A stretch of 64,000 nucleotides of DNA from Furcasterigmium furcatum (taxonomy: Eukaryota > Ascomycota > Sordariomycetes > Glomerellales > Plectosphaerellaceae), in assembly GCA_001599815.1 (NCBI GenBank), contig BCIA01000008.1, positions 930,001 to 994,000 of the forward strand, given 5' to 3'. Every line of letters starts with the position of its first letter. The stretch's first letter is position 1. The notes beneath the pieces are model-generated. The model was not told the DNA's origin. It ran no database searches and saw only the letters and a program-made list of their open reading frames with translations. Both the position numbers and the translations under genes were made by a program. Below are positions 55,300 through 64,000 of this stretch, piece by piece.

Positions 55300-57636
55300 C
55301 TACCATTGCCCTCCCAGCACGACCGGAGTGTTCTTCTTCAAGGCCACCGTCTTCTTTCCGCCTCCGGAAGTCAAGCGCCTCTCGTCGATGCGCAAGCTCA
55401 CGTCTTGGTCAACGGACGACAGCAGTTTCAGCTCCTCCAGCTTGCCTTGCCGCCACTTCACATCCACAGTCACGCCTCCGCGCGCCCTAAGCCCCCGAAC
55501 CGCACCGCCCTCCTCCCACACTGGCAGAAGGCACGGCAACAGGTCGATGCCCGCGTCGTGACTCTGCATCAGCATCTCAGCAATGGCCGCGGTGAGGCCG
55601 AAGTTCCCGTCGATCTGGAACGGCGGGTGGTTGTCAAACAGGTTCTTCAGCACGGAATGCTGCAGCATCTTGGTGACCGTCTTCTGGGCCTTCTCGCTCT
55701 CCCGCATCCGGGCATACAGACACAGAATCCACGCCACGCTCCAGCCGGTATGCCCGCCGCCGTTCTCCAAGCGCCGCTCGAGCGTCACCCTCGCCGCGTC
55801 GATCAGCTCGGGGGACCGGATCGACGTTCCCGGGAACAAGCCCCAGAGATGGGAGACGTGTCTGTGGCCCGGGTCGGCCTCTTCGTACTCCTCCTCCCAT
55901 TCCAGAAGCTGACCCGCGGAACCAACCTGCGGCTCAGGAAGGCGAGACAGCATCGATGCAATATCATCTGTCGGCTCACCCAGGATCTCGCCCATCTTGA
56001 CCAGCGCAGTGAACAGCTCGCGCAAGATCTGGGCATCCCAAGTCGGACCGCGGCAGAGCGAGGCAACCTTCTTCGTGCCGGGGATGTAGTACGAGTTCTC
56101 TGCCGAGACACTCGGGGTCGTGACGAGGAACCCATTCCTCTCGACCAAAAAGTCAGCGAAGAAGTCCGCCGCGCCCCTCATGATGGGATACGCCCGCTTC
56201 AACAGCTCGACGTCGCCGCTGTAGAGGTACGACTCCCAGAAGTGGAGGGACAGCCACGCGCCGCTCAGGGGCCAGTACGTCGCGGGGATCCAGCGGTCCT
56301 GCGGCGCGGCGTCCGCCCAAATGTCCGTGTTGTGGTGGGACACCCAGCCCTTGCAGCCGTACATGTCCTGGGCGACCTGGCGGCCTCTCTCGCTGAGCCG
56401 CGAGACCAGGTCGAAGAGGGACTCGTGGCACTCCGCCAGGTTGGTGACGTCTGCGGGCCAGTAGTTCATCTGGATGTTGATGTTGATGGTGTACTTGGAC
56501 CCCCAGATCGGCATGGCGTCTTTGTTCCAGATGCCCTGGAGGTTGGCGGCGACGCCTTGGCGAGCGCAGCTGATGAGGAGGTATCGTCCGTAGTGGAACA
56601 TAAGTGCCACCAGGCCTGTGTCTGGCTTGCCTTGCTTGATGGCCTCGAGTCTCTTGTCGGTGGGCATGTCGACTTGGCCGCCGGGAAGCTGGAGCCGGCA
56701 ACGGTCGTAGAGCGATGTGTATGAGCTGAGGTGGCCTTCGAGAAGGCTTTGCCAGGATCTTGACAGACCATCTGCCAGTGTCTTCCTGACTACCGCCCCA
56801 GGATCTTCCTGCCGGAATGTTGTTTCTCCTGAGACGACGATGACCACTGCATCTGCATTTTCCACCAGAATGTCGATGCCGTCCTCGTCAAGGGTGGCAG
56901 ATCCACCTTCAACACGGACAGCCACGCCCATGTTCAGCTTGACTCCGCCTGCTCCCATGGACGCCGACAGCATAAGCCCCTGCGGGATGTGCTCGAGCTT
57001 GTCGAAGGTCTTGTTAAGTTTCCGGTTGACGTCGTTGTCGTCGCCACGGTTGATGGAGAGCGCAAACTTGACCGCGCCAGGCTCGCTGCTGCTGACTCTC
57101 ATGCAGACAAGGTCGGAGTCTGCGCTGGCGAAGCATTCGCGAGTGAACCGCACACCCTTGAAGTCGTACTCCGTCTTGACAATGGCTGAGTTGAGATCCA
57201 ACTGCCTTCGGTAGTCTCGCGGCATCGTGTCGTCCTCCGGCTTGAGGGCCTCCTTCGACACCTCCGGAAGACCAGTCGTCATGATCTCCGAGCCATCGGG
57301 GTCAAGGCCGTGGCCGAACTGAATGAAGACGTCGCCGAGGGGCTCATAGTGGCGCAAGGACTCGGGCATGCCGGTGAAGGTACGCGAGATGAGCTTTTCA
57401 GCCTCGTTGACGTGACCCTCATCGATGAGTGTTCGGATCTTCTCGAGGTTCCTCTTTGCCGAAGGGTTGACGCGGTTCTGAGGTCCTCCGTACCAGACTG
57501 AGTCTTCGTTCATCCAGAGCCTCTCGGTGTTGGTCGTGCCCCGGACCATGGCACCGAGGCGTCCGTTGCCGATGGGGAGAGCATCCTCCCAGAGCTCGGC
57601 GGGATGGTCGTACCAGAGGAGGTGTTCGTCCGCCAT
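55300..57636 (-). CDS. GH95 alpha-L-fucosidase (778 aa)
   Basis: A single exon on the minus strand, start codon at 57636 (MADEHLLWYDHPAELWEDAL). The GH95 sequence runs the whole length: ALPIGNGRLGAMV, ERLWMNEDSVWYGGP, INIQMNYWPADVTNL with the paired Asn of the active site, VTTPSVSAENSYYIPG with the likely acid Glu, GHRHVSHLWGLFPG, GGGHTGWSVAW and PPFQIDGNFGLTAA with the conserved Asp. GH95 enzymes remove terminal alpha-1,2-L-fucose (or L-galactose) by inversion. No signal peptide is present, so the enzyme is probably intracellular and would act on imported oligosaccharides. The neighbouring MFS transporter could supply these. Confidence 0.95.
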   Translation of the reverse strand: MADEHLLWYDHPAELWEDALPIGNGRLGAMVRGTTNTERLWMNEDSVWYGGPQNRVNPSAKRNLEKIRTLIDEGHVNEAEKLISRTFTGMPESLRHYEPLGDVFIQFGHGLDPDGSEIMTTGLPEVSKEALKPEDDTMPRDYRRQLDLNSAIVKTEYDFKGVRFTRECFASADSDLVCMRVSSSEPGAVKFALSINRGDDNDVNRKLNKTFDKLEHIPQGLMLSASMGAGGVKLNMGVAVRVEGGSATLDEDGIDILVENADAVVIVVSGETTFRQEDPGAVVRKTLADGLSRSWQSLLEGHLSSYTSLYDRCRLQLPGGQVDMPTDKRLEAIKQGKPDTGLVALMFHYGRYLLISCARQGVAANLQGIWNKDAMPIWGSKYTININIQMNYWPADVTNLAECHESLFDLVSRLSERGRQVAQDMYGCKGWVSHHNTDIWADAAPQDRWIPATYWPLSGAWLSLHFWESYLYSGDVELLKRAYPIMRGAADFFADFLVERNGFLVTTPSVSAENSYYIPGTKKVASLCRGPTWDAQILRELFTALVKMGEILGEPTDDIASMLSRLPEPQVGSAGQLLEWEEEYEEADPGHRHVSHLWGLFPGTSIRSPELIDAARVTLERRLENGGGHTGWSVAWILCLYARMRESEKAQKTVTKMLQHSVLKNLFDNHPPFQIDGNFGLTAAIAEMLMQSHDAGIDLLPCLLPVWEEGGAVRGLRARGGVTVDVKWRQGKLEELKLLSSVDQDVSLRIDERRLTSGGGKKTVALKKNTPVVLGGQW

Positions 57637-58946
57637 GGTGGAAGCTGGGAAGGGAAGAGTCGTGACGAGCAGGTTGACCAGTTGACTTCAGATCGAGCCT
57701 CAGAAAATCGAGACGGCCGCTCTCTTAACTTCAGGAAATTGAAATGGCCTCTCTCTTGATTTGAAGAAAACGAGATAGCCTCTCGCTCAATTCGAGATAA
57801 TTCAAGGGGCAACGTATCTGGACGGCAAGATAGCTGGACCGGCTTGTCACCTCGTGAAGGTGGATGCTCAGAGGACAGGGATCGGACAGAGGCTCTGTGT
57901 TGCAAGGTATGTTATGACCAAAACCGTCTCGGTCACCAACAGTCAAGGGTCGAGCCGACGCGAATTTGAAAGTCCCAGGAGGCGTTTTGAGGATCCAACG
58001 AGGAGCCAACAGTGACAGGGGTACCAGGGTATTGTTCGGGGTCAAGAGGCTCCTGCAAGAACTCAGCACCAGACAACTGGGCCGAGATATGGGGTCCGAC
58101 TTCCGAGATCCGAGAATCCTATGGGTGGAAAACGTTTTGCCGTCTGGGATGAGTCGGATGATGGTTTTGAGGGTCTGATGGCGTCGATAGAACCCCTTGG
58201 CAGACTCGGGAGATACCTTTCTGCCTGAATGCAAAGAGACTATTCGGGTATTTCCTGACGGTGTTCGGAGTAGGTGGTTGACAGCCGAAGGTGTGTGAAG
58301 GAGGACTGCCGAACCCGAGGGGGCGTTCCCTGTTGCATCAGCGGTGCCAATCATGATGTTAATTACTGCCGGCGGCGTCGGATCCTGTCCGCTGGGCTTG
58401 GCCACATGCTCGGATACGAATTAGGCTCTTAACATGTCGCGCTCAATGGCGTGAGTGGATCTGTTAGTTGTCTAAGCTTGATCCGGGAATGGCGAACCAG
58501 TTGCCCCCTATTTCCAGGTTCGGCTTCAACCCCCGGCCCCGATGACCACTCTTGACTTCGCGCCAAGGCACTATCAGGGACAGGCTGGGGAACCCAAGTG
58601 CCTTTCATGCTCTTTCCGTCGGGTGATAAGCCCAAAAAGTCTGCTCTGGCCCGTTCTCCTCTTCTAACATCCGTCGGGTCAAGAAGAGGAGGCGGAGGGA
58701 TAGGGCCATTGTGTGATTTCTGCCCCCTCCCCTACCTTAGCCGGATCCCTGGATCCCTCCACACCCTCATTGTCCTCTTCTCCACGTGGGAATGGCTGGT
58801 GTACCCCAGCTTCGTCCCACACTCGCGCATATAAACTGACGTGAGTCCCCACGGGGCTCTTCCAGACTCTCATGCAGACATCGCCGCATACTCCAACGGC
58901 CTTCCATCTACTGTCAATCTTCCCATTCTAAGTTGCTATCTTTAGC
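57637..58946. promoter_or_regulatory. Divergent promoter region of fucosidase and sugar transporter
   Basis: These 1.3 kb separate the two gene starts. A short tandem repeat lies close to the fucosidase start. The right side is CT-rich with a TATA-like ATATAAAC near 58830. No gene is supported. Confidence 0.5.
57700..57792. repeat. Imperfect tandem repeat, three 31-bp units
   Basis: Units begin at 57700, 57731 and 57762, and a partial fourth copy follows. Each has an A-rich part (AGAAAA or GGAAAT), then GAGA/GAAA, then GCC and CTCTC. The period is 31 bp, not a multiple of three. It lies 64 bp upstream of the fucosidase start codon, so in its 5' leader or core promoter. Confidence 0.65.
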
Positions 58947-60870
58947 ATGGCGGACAACAATAAGGATGTGGGCGTGGCAGCCGCCCCGAAGCCGGATGTG
59001 GTTCAAGATGCCGAGCTTCAGAACGTCGAGAGTCGCACCGAGCAGGTCGCCATGCTCGAGCCTGACGCGAAGCCATGGTATCGGACTCCTCATATTATCA
59101 GGCTGAACCTGCTCATGGTATGTGGCAGCCCCGAGTGGGTCGTCTCCGTCCTCCGCACCCTGATACTCACCACCATCTATCTAGCTGGCTCCTGGAGTCA
59201 CCATGGCCGCCTGGGGTAAGTTTACATCGTCCTGAGAAGATATAACTGCTAATAGATCAAACGGCTTCGATATATCCATGACCAACAGCCTCCAGAGCCT
59301 TGAAGCATTCAACGAAAAGTTCGATCATCCTACGGGAGCCCGTCTGGGTTTCTACGGAGCCTCAACCCAACTCGGCGGCGCGTTCACGATCTTCCTCGCT
59401 CCCCTCGTTATCCAGCACTTTGGCCGTCGCGTCATGATCATCATTGGCTCTACCATGATCGTTGGAATGGCCATTATGCAGACTTTCGCGCGCAACTTCG
59501 AGATGTTCGTGGCCGGAAAGCTGCTCCTCGGGTTCGGTTCGACCTGCGTCCAGATCGCCGCCCCGGTTCTGATCACTGAGCTCGCCCATCCCCGGCAGCG
59601 TGCGCGAATCACGGCCCTCTACAACACTACTATCTATATCGGCCTGATTCTCGGCTCGTGGATTGCCTACGGAACGCGCAACATCCCCGGAGACCGCTCA
59701 TGGCAGATCCCCTGCATCCTCCAAATCGTCCTGCCCATCTACCAGATCCTCACAATCTTCTTCTGCCCCGAATCCCCCCGCTGGCTTGTGTCCCGCGGCC
59801 GGGAGGAACAGGCGCGCCAGATCCTCATCAAACACCACGGTGGCGGAAAGGAGACCCTCCTCGTCCGCACCGAGATGGAAGCCATCATGGCCGGAATCGA
59901 AGCCGACGCGACCCGAATCCGTTTCAACAAGAAAGATATCCAGACGCTTCTCTCGCACAAGGGCAACCAGCACCGTCTCTTCGTGGCCACCGTGGTGGCG
60001 GTAGGATCCCAGTGCTGCGGATCCGGCCTCATCAGCGCGTATCTTCCTCAAGTGCTGCGCGATGTGGGCATGACCAGCGTGCACGATCTGACGCTCATCA
60101 ACGGCGTGATCAACATTTGGACCTGGCTCGTGGGTATCGGTGCCGGTATCATGATCCCGAACATCAGGAAGCGTTTCCTGTTCCTGTTCAGCACTTCCGG
60201 CATGATCTTGACGTTTGCGGTGTGGACGGCCCTGGCCGCGACTTACGAACGGACGCAGCAGAACTCGTACGGAATCGGCGTTGTGGTATGTGAATCCATC
60301 TCGGAAGGGGCTCCAAAGTAAAGATGCTGACTGGGACACCCTACAGGCTATGATCTTCGTGTACAACTTCTTCTACGGCGTAAGATTTCCCATTGACTCA
60401 GGCCCTGAGAACTACATAACTAATGCATTGGTCCTTCAGATCTGCTGGCTTCCCCTTGTTGTCGCCTACCCCCTCGAGCTCTGCACCACCAAGCAACGCG
60501 GCCTCTTCTTCTCCTGGATGTTCTTCGCCCTGTCCATGTCCACTTTCTGCGTCAATTACATCAACCCCATCGGACTGGCCAACATATCCTGGAGGTACTA
60601 CATCATCACGATTGCCTTCACCACCCTCGTGCTCGTCATCATCTGGTTCACGTTCCCCGAGACCAAGGGCTTGTCTCTCGAGGAGATTGCTACCAGTAAG
60701 CCTTCGTTCCCCAGGATTCTGCTATGCTTGGAGTGAGTTTGCTGACAATCATACCCATAGTCTTCGACGGCCGCGACAACTTCGATGCTGCGGTCTCGGC
60801 GGTTCATGCTATTGAGATGAAGAACGCCAACTTGAACGAGGAGAGCAAGCACGTGGAGCAGAAGCCTTAA
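58947..60870 (+). CDS. MFS sugar transporter with one out-of-frame splice junction (about 543 aa)
   Basis: Exons are 58947..59117, 59185..59215, 59256..60285, 60347..60379, 60440..60695 and 60761..60870. All junctions agree in phase except 59215/59256, where the only GT-AG pair (a 40-bp gap) leaves the frame one base short. The protein on both sides is intact: IIRLNLLMLAPGVTMAAWG, then SNGFDISMTNSLQSLEAF, FGRRVMIIIGSTMIVGMAIM, PESPRWLVSRGREEQARQIL, CWLPLVVAYPLELCTTKQRG and FPETKGLSLEEIAT. These are sugar-porter signatures with 12 helices. A non-canonical intron end, a sequence error or a real one-base loss would each explain the problem. It lies divergent from the GH95 fucosidase and is a candidate oligosaccharide or hexose importer. 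Confidence 0.75.
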
Positions 60871-61717
60871 TGGATCTATTGGTAAAAGATTGTTGTACCC
60901 AAACTCCATAGATCCATGGATATCCATGAACTAGGTAGTTATAGGTGTCAATCAGAGGTTGCTCTCGCATCCCGTTCAACTTTGGACTGATGGTGGTGCA
61001 CCATCTCCTAAAAGTAGTTACAGGCGGGGCCGGAAGTATGGTTCTGTGCATACCCAAGATGAAGAAAAAAAGGAGAGCCAAAGGGGGAAGACAGTAAATG
61101 ACGAGGGGGTTTTGACTGAAAGCACAGGTCTGGTGAGTATATTCGCCCTTAACTTCTTACCAGGTCAAGTGCAGCTTCAATCGATCAGAGGGAGATTGAA
61201 TCAGCCGCAACCTCAGCGAAGCGCAGCCTCAATTCGGTGCACCTTCAAGGGGAACCTCACAAGAGGAGGAGTATGCCATACCACCTTTCGACTGGAAACG
61301 ACCCTGCGCCAGCTAGCTGTCACCCAAGCTTCCAGGTTGCTATAATGGCTCGACTCGTTGGCAACATCAGCAGCTACACTGATCGGGGCCCCGTTTCAGG
61401 GTTTTCCCAGATATCCTAGCATCCGTGATGCTTAGTAACGGGTTGATGCAATGATATGCAGCCTGGCGTCAAAAGGAATATGTCAAGGGGAGGGAGGGTA
61501 TTGGATTTATTTGTTCCTTGTTGATTCGATGCTGCCCATTGATCTGGCCACGAACTCTTCGGTCTAGGAAGGGTTGCTGGTCTTCGTCCCAAAGTCACCG
61601 CTTCGTATTCATCTATAGGAAATAATCTTATTCTTTAAACCCACAGGAAACTCGAGCCTGCTTCTCAACATATGATCTCCCATGACCTGGTGACACTCAT
61701 CATATGCTTCTCATGAT
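60871..61717. other. Intergenic stretch, convergent tails
   Basis: About 0.85 kb between two converging genes. No gene is seen; the 61150 to 61260 part has loosely repeated TCAATC/CTCAAT motifs. Confidence 0.3.
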
Positions 61718-62977
61718 TCATTTGACCTGGCGGAAGATGCAGGCAAGCTCGCCCTTCTCGAACCAAGCGCGGTCCTTGTTCCAAGCGTGCACGATGATCT
61801 CCTTACCAACGCCAATCGCCTTCTCGATCTCCTCGGGAGGTCCCCATTTCGTGTCGGAGATGACGCAGACCAGGTGCACGCCGATCTGGATGGCTGTGCG
61901 GAAGGCAGACGCTTCAGTCACTGGACCATACGCGTCGACCATGGCCTCCAGCGCCCACAGGCCCGCGGGCAACGACTTGAACAGCCAGATGGTGTAAAAC
62001 TCGGCAATCATCTGGCCAAAGTCCACATTTGGCTCGTTCAGGTGCATCATCTCCCAGTCGATCACAAACGCCGTCACGTTGCCTCCGTCTTGAGGCATCG
62101 GTGCGTCGGGCAAGAGAACACTAGGCAAAGATCATCAGCATCCAATGCACATTGCCGGGCATATCTCTTCTTTAGATTTTGACTCACTTGCCAGTCCAAA
62201 AATCGCCGTGGATCACCTGGAGCTTGCTCGGATCCTTCAGGTCAGCAGTGACCGCCTGCTCAACCTCCGCGAAGACCTCTCTGGCGTCCCCCAAGACGGC
62301 AGGATACTGATCAACGCGGTCTTTGAGCCAGCCAAAGGTGACCAGGTGCCGCCAGAACTGCCCTTCGTTGTTGTTCTCGGCTATGGCTCGCAGCTCGGCA
62401 TTGCTGTTGCTCCACTGGGTGAACCCCCTGAGCCACGAGCCGAGGCTCTTTCCGATCTCGCGGGCCTCGGGCTCCAGCGACTCGGAGGCAGGGAGGGCGT
62501 AGTACTTGAGAACGTAATCCTTCAGGGTGATCCCCAGGGGCATGAACTCCAGGAGCTGGTTGGCGTTCTCCTCGTCAAAGTGGTGGTACTTTGGCGTCCG
62601 GACGGTGATCGAGTGCGCGTCTCCCTGGCCCGCCTCGCCGGTGAGATGGGCCTCAGACAGGCGCTTGAAGCATTCAACCTCGCGATTCTGGGGCCCGGGG
62701 GTGGTCAGCGTGGAGAAATGCCGGTCGCCCTGGGTGGACTCACGGCGCGGGTTAGAGACAGGATGGTGTCGGGCCTGGACTTCATGCGGTCCTCCGCGTG
62801 CTTCACCATGACCGTCTCGGTCCCATCGTCAAGGGGCTTGAGGAGAGTCGCCGCATAGGTCCAGTTGACATTGCCTCCCGAGAGCTGCGTCAACGTCGAG
62901 GCCTCGAAGGGAGTCCCCTCGAGGCTCTTCCTGACCTTGGCATCCACGTCGCTGGGGGTTGGAATTGAATCTGCCAT
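61718..62977 (-). CDS. APH-family phosphotransferase / small-molecule kinase (378 aa)
   Basis: Exons on the minus strand: 62977..62744, 62687..62188 and 62120..61718; phases agree. The start chosen is MADSIPTPSDVDAKVRKSLE, the ATG nearest the domain; in-frame ATGs at 63064 and 63229 exist, but a TATA-like sequence near 63075 argues against them. Motifs of the aminoglycoside-phosphotransferase fold are visible: QLSGGNVNWTYAATL for the nucleotide loop, ETVMVKHAED with the ATP Lys, QVIHGDFWTGNVLLPD for the catalytic loop (Asp and Asn restored by the splice) and AFVIDWEMMHL for the metal-binding Asp. The substrate is unknown: methylthioribose, homoserine, choline or sugar are all precedents. Proximity to the fucosidase locus may be chance. 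Confidence 0.85.
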
Positions 62978-63747
62978 GGTGAGGGCCGGAGCTGGTGGTC
63001 GCGATGTTGGGGCCTTCTCAGAGCTTTGGAGGCGCAACTGCTGAGAGTCGCTGGAGGCGGTCATGTTTCTTGTTTTAAATACTCTTGTGGCAAGCAAGGA
63101 GGGGGGGTTAACCGTGTTGGTTTGCTGTGAGCTGTACGCGGAAGTGGCCGTGACGGCATGATGTGCGCCATGGCGGACAGATCGTACGGAGGGTCGATTA
63201 TGATGAAGCGTTGGTTCCCTGCTCTCCATTCCCAGTTCCTCGTTTGATTCCCTACAAAACCCTTATCATCGATATTTCCGTTTACGCGTACATTGCTGGC
63301 GGAGAGCCGCCATTGTCCGAGACGATTGCCATCTCTTCTGGTTCATCTTGGTGACAAGTGAGCAGGAGTGGTGATCAGCGCTGACTGACGTAGTATTCGG
63401 CGTCTGTCTCACCATTGCTGAGATGACATAAGCCCTCGAGGCAAACATCTTGCAAGATGAGCAACGTGATCGCCACTCATCCCGCGCTCACCATGCGCCA
63501 CCCTGGATCAGGGTGCAGAGGCCTGTTGGGGTGGCCGAGTTCTAGAAGGACTAAATCGGCCAGCTTCATCAGCCTCATGAGCACGAGGTGAACTGCCGTG
63601 TTGGCGACATCAAGTCGGACTACCAATCAAGGCGGCATCTTACTTACAGTCAACGAGGGTAGTATTACATCCTCGACACCTTGGATCATGAACAAGTTCT
63701 GAAAAGGAAACCTCCTCCCTGCTCTCTTAGTTTTACTCGAGGCCGTC
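62978..63747. other. Intergenic stretch
   Basis: About 0.77 kb with the TATA-like GTATTTAAAAC near 63075 (minus strand) and no supported gene. A segment near 63530 starts like a tRNA D-arm but lacks the rest. Confidence 0.3.
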
Positions 63748-64000
63748 ATGAGCATGGAATTCCGCCTCGTCGACTTCCAATCCCAATGTCGACGCAAGGC
63801 GAGTGAGGCAACCATCGCCAAGGCTGACAGGCTTCCCACCAACCAGACTCGTCGAGCTCCTCAGCTTCAGAAATCACCTCATAACACGGTAAGAACGGTA
63901 TCTCTCTCTCTTCCCACATTCAAGATTACGATGTGTTTTTGAATTTTGTTTCTCTGCTCTTGATGATACAGATAACGGCACGTCCAAGACCGCCCTCAGA
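63748..64000 (+). CDS. Possible 5' end of a hypothetical gene (right edge)
   Basis: An ATG at 63748 opens a frame (MSMEFRLVDFQSQCRRKASE) that reaches a good GTAAGA donor at 63889, after ACG, in phase 0. A CAG acceptor at 63969 to 63971, after GATGATA, continues with ITARPRPPS and is cut by the window end. No family is recognised. The evidence is a start and an intron only. Confidence 0.28.

Noticed and set aside
55081..56724. 547-codon plus-strand frame opposite the fucosidase
   Set aside because: It is an antisense shadow of the GH95 gene and overlaps the end of the regulator gene; its sequence has Arg/Leu/Val-rich composition and no domain.
63520..63620. tRNA-like segment (GGTGGCCGAG...)
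   Set aside because: Only the D-arm-like part matches; no T-arm GGTTCAAATCC-like sequence, anticodon stem or acceptor pairing can be formed.

Overview
The window is nuclear DNA of a filamentous ascomycete, most likely a Pezizomycotina species of the Sordariomycetes type. The evidence is genes with many short introns (about 45 to 160 bp) carrying GT..CTNAC..AG signals, fungal Zn(II)2Cys6 regulators, a GH95 fucosidase, an ECM33-like cell-wall protein and a SesB-like hydrolase/TPR protein. It holds about 24 genes on both strands and no rRNA, tRNA, transposon or CRISPR that I can see. All exon coordinates were worked out by hand from splice signals and reading phase.

Region 1 (1 to 9.8 kb): the 5' part of an ECM33-like gene running off the left edge, a secreted 537-residue protein of unknown function, a PD-(D/E)XK-nuclease-like protein, a tiny two-exon gene, and a T5orf172 (GIY-YIG superfamily) protein.

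Region 2 (9.8 to 26.4 kb) looks like an amine/amide catabolic cluster: aldehyde dehydrogenase and FAD amine oxidase on a shared promoter, a divergent pair of transcription factors, an amidase-signature hydrolase, an EutQ-cupin/class III aminotransferase fusion, a second FAD oxidase and a GABA/choline-type permease. The gene set resembles a bacterial Puu-type pathway (uptake, amine oxidation, aldehyde oxidation, amide hydrolysis, transamination). The shared promoters carry perfect CGG/GGACTA-type palindromes that could be operators.

Region 3 (27 to 38 kb): a secreted alpha/beta hydrolase, a sugar transporter, then a compact D-amino-acid module made of D-amino-acid oxidase, a RidA imine deaminase and an amino-acid permease.

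Region 4 (38 to 52 kb): a SesB-like hydrolase/TPR protein without an NB-ARC domain and with Gly in place of the nucleophile Ser, a VBA/FNX-type MFS transporter, a decayed zinc-cluster relic, a TTL-domain protein, a short 2EXR-domain protein, a flavin monooxygenase with an NTF2-like front domain, and an acetate (GPR1/FUN34/YaaH) transporter.

Region 5 (52 to 64 kb): an 865-residue zinc-cluster regulator tail to tail with a GH95 alpha-L-fucosidase, then an MFS sugar transporter with one splice junction that does not keep frame, an APH-fold kinase and the possible start of another gene. Regulator, fucosidase and transporter together suggest a small sugar-utilisation locus.

Two introns appear to be GC-AG (in the EutQ-aminotransferase and RidA genes); only these choices give intact, family-like proteins.
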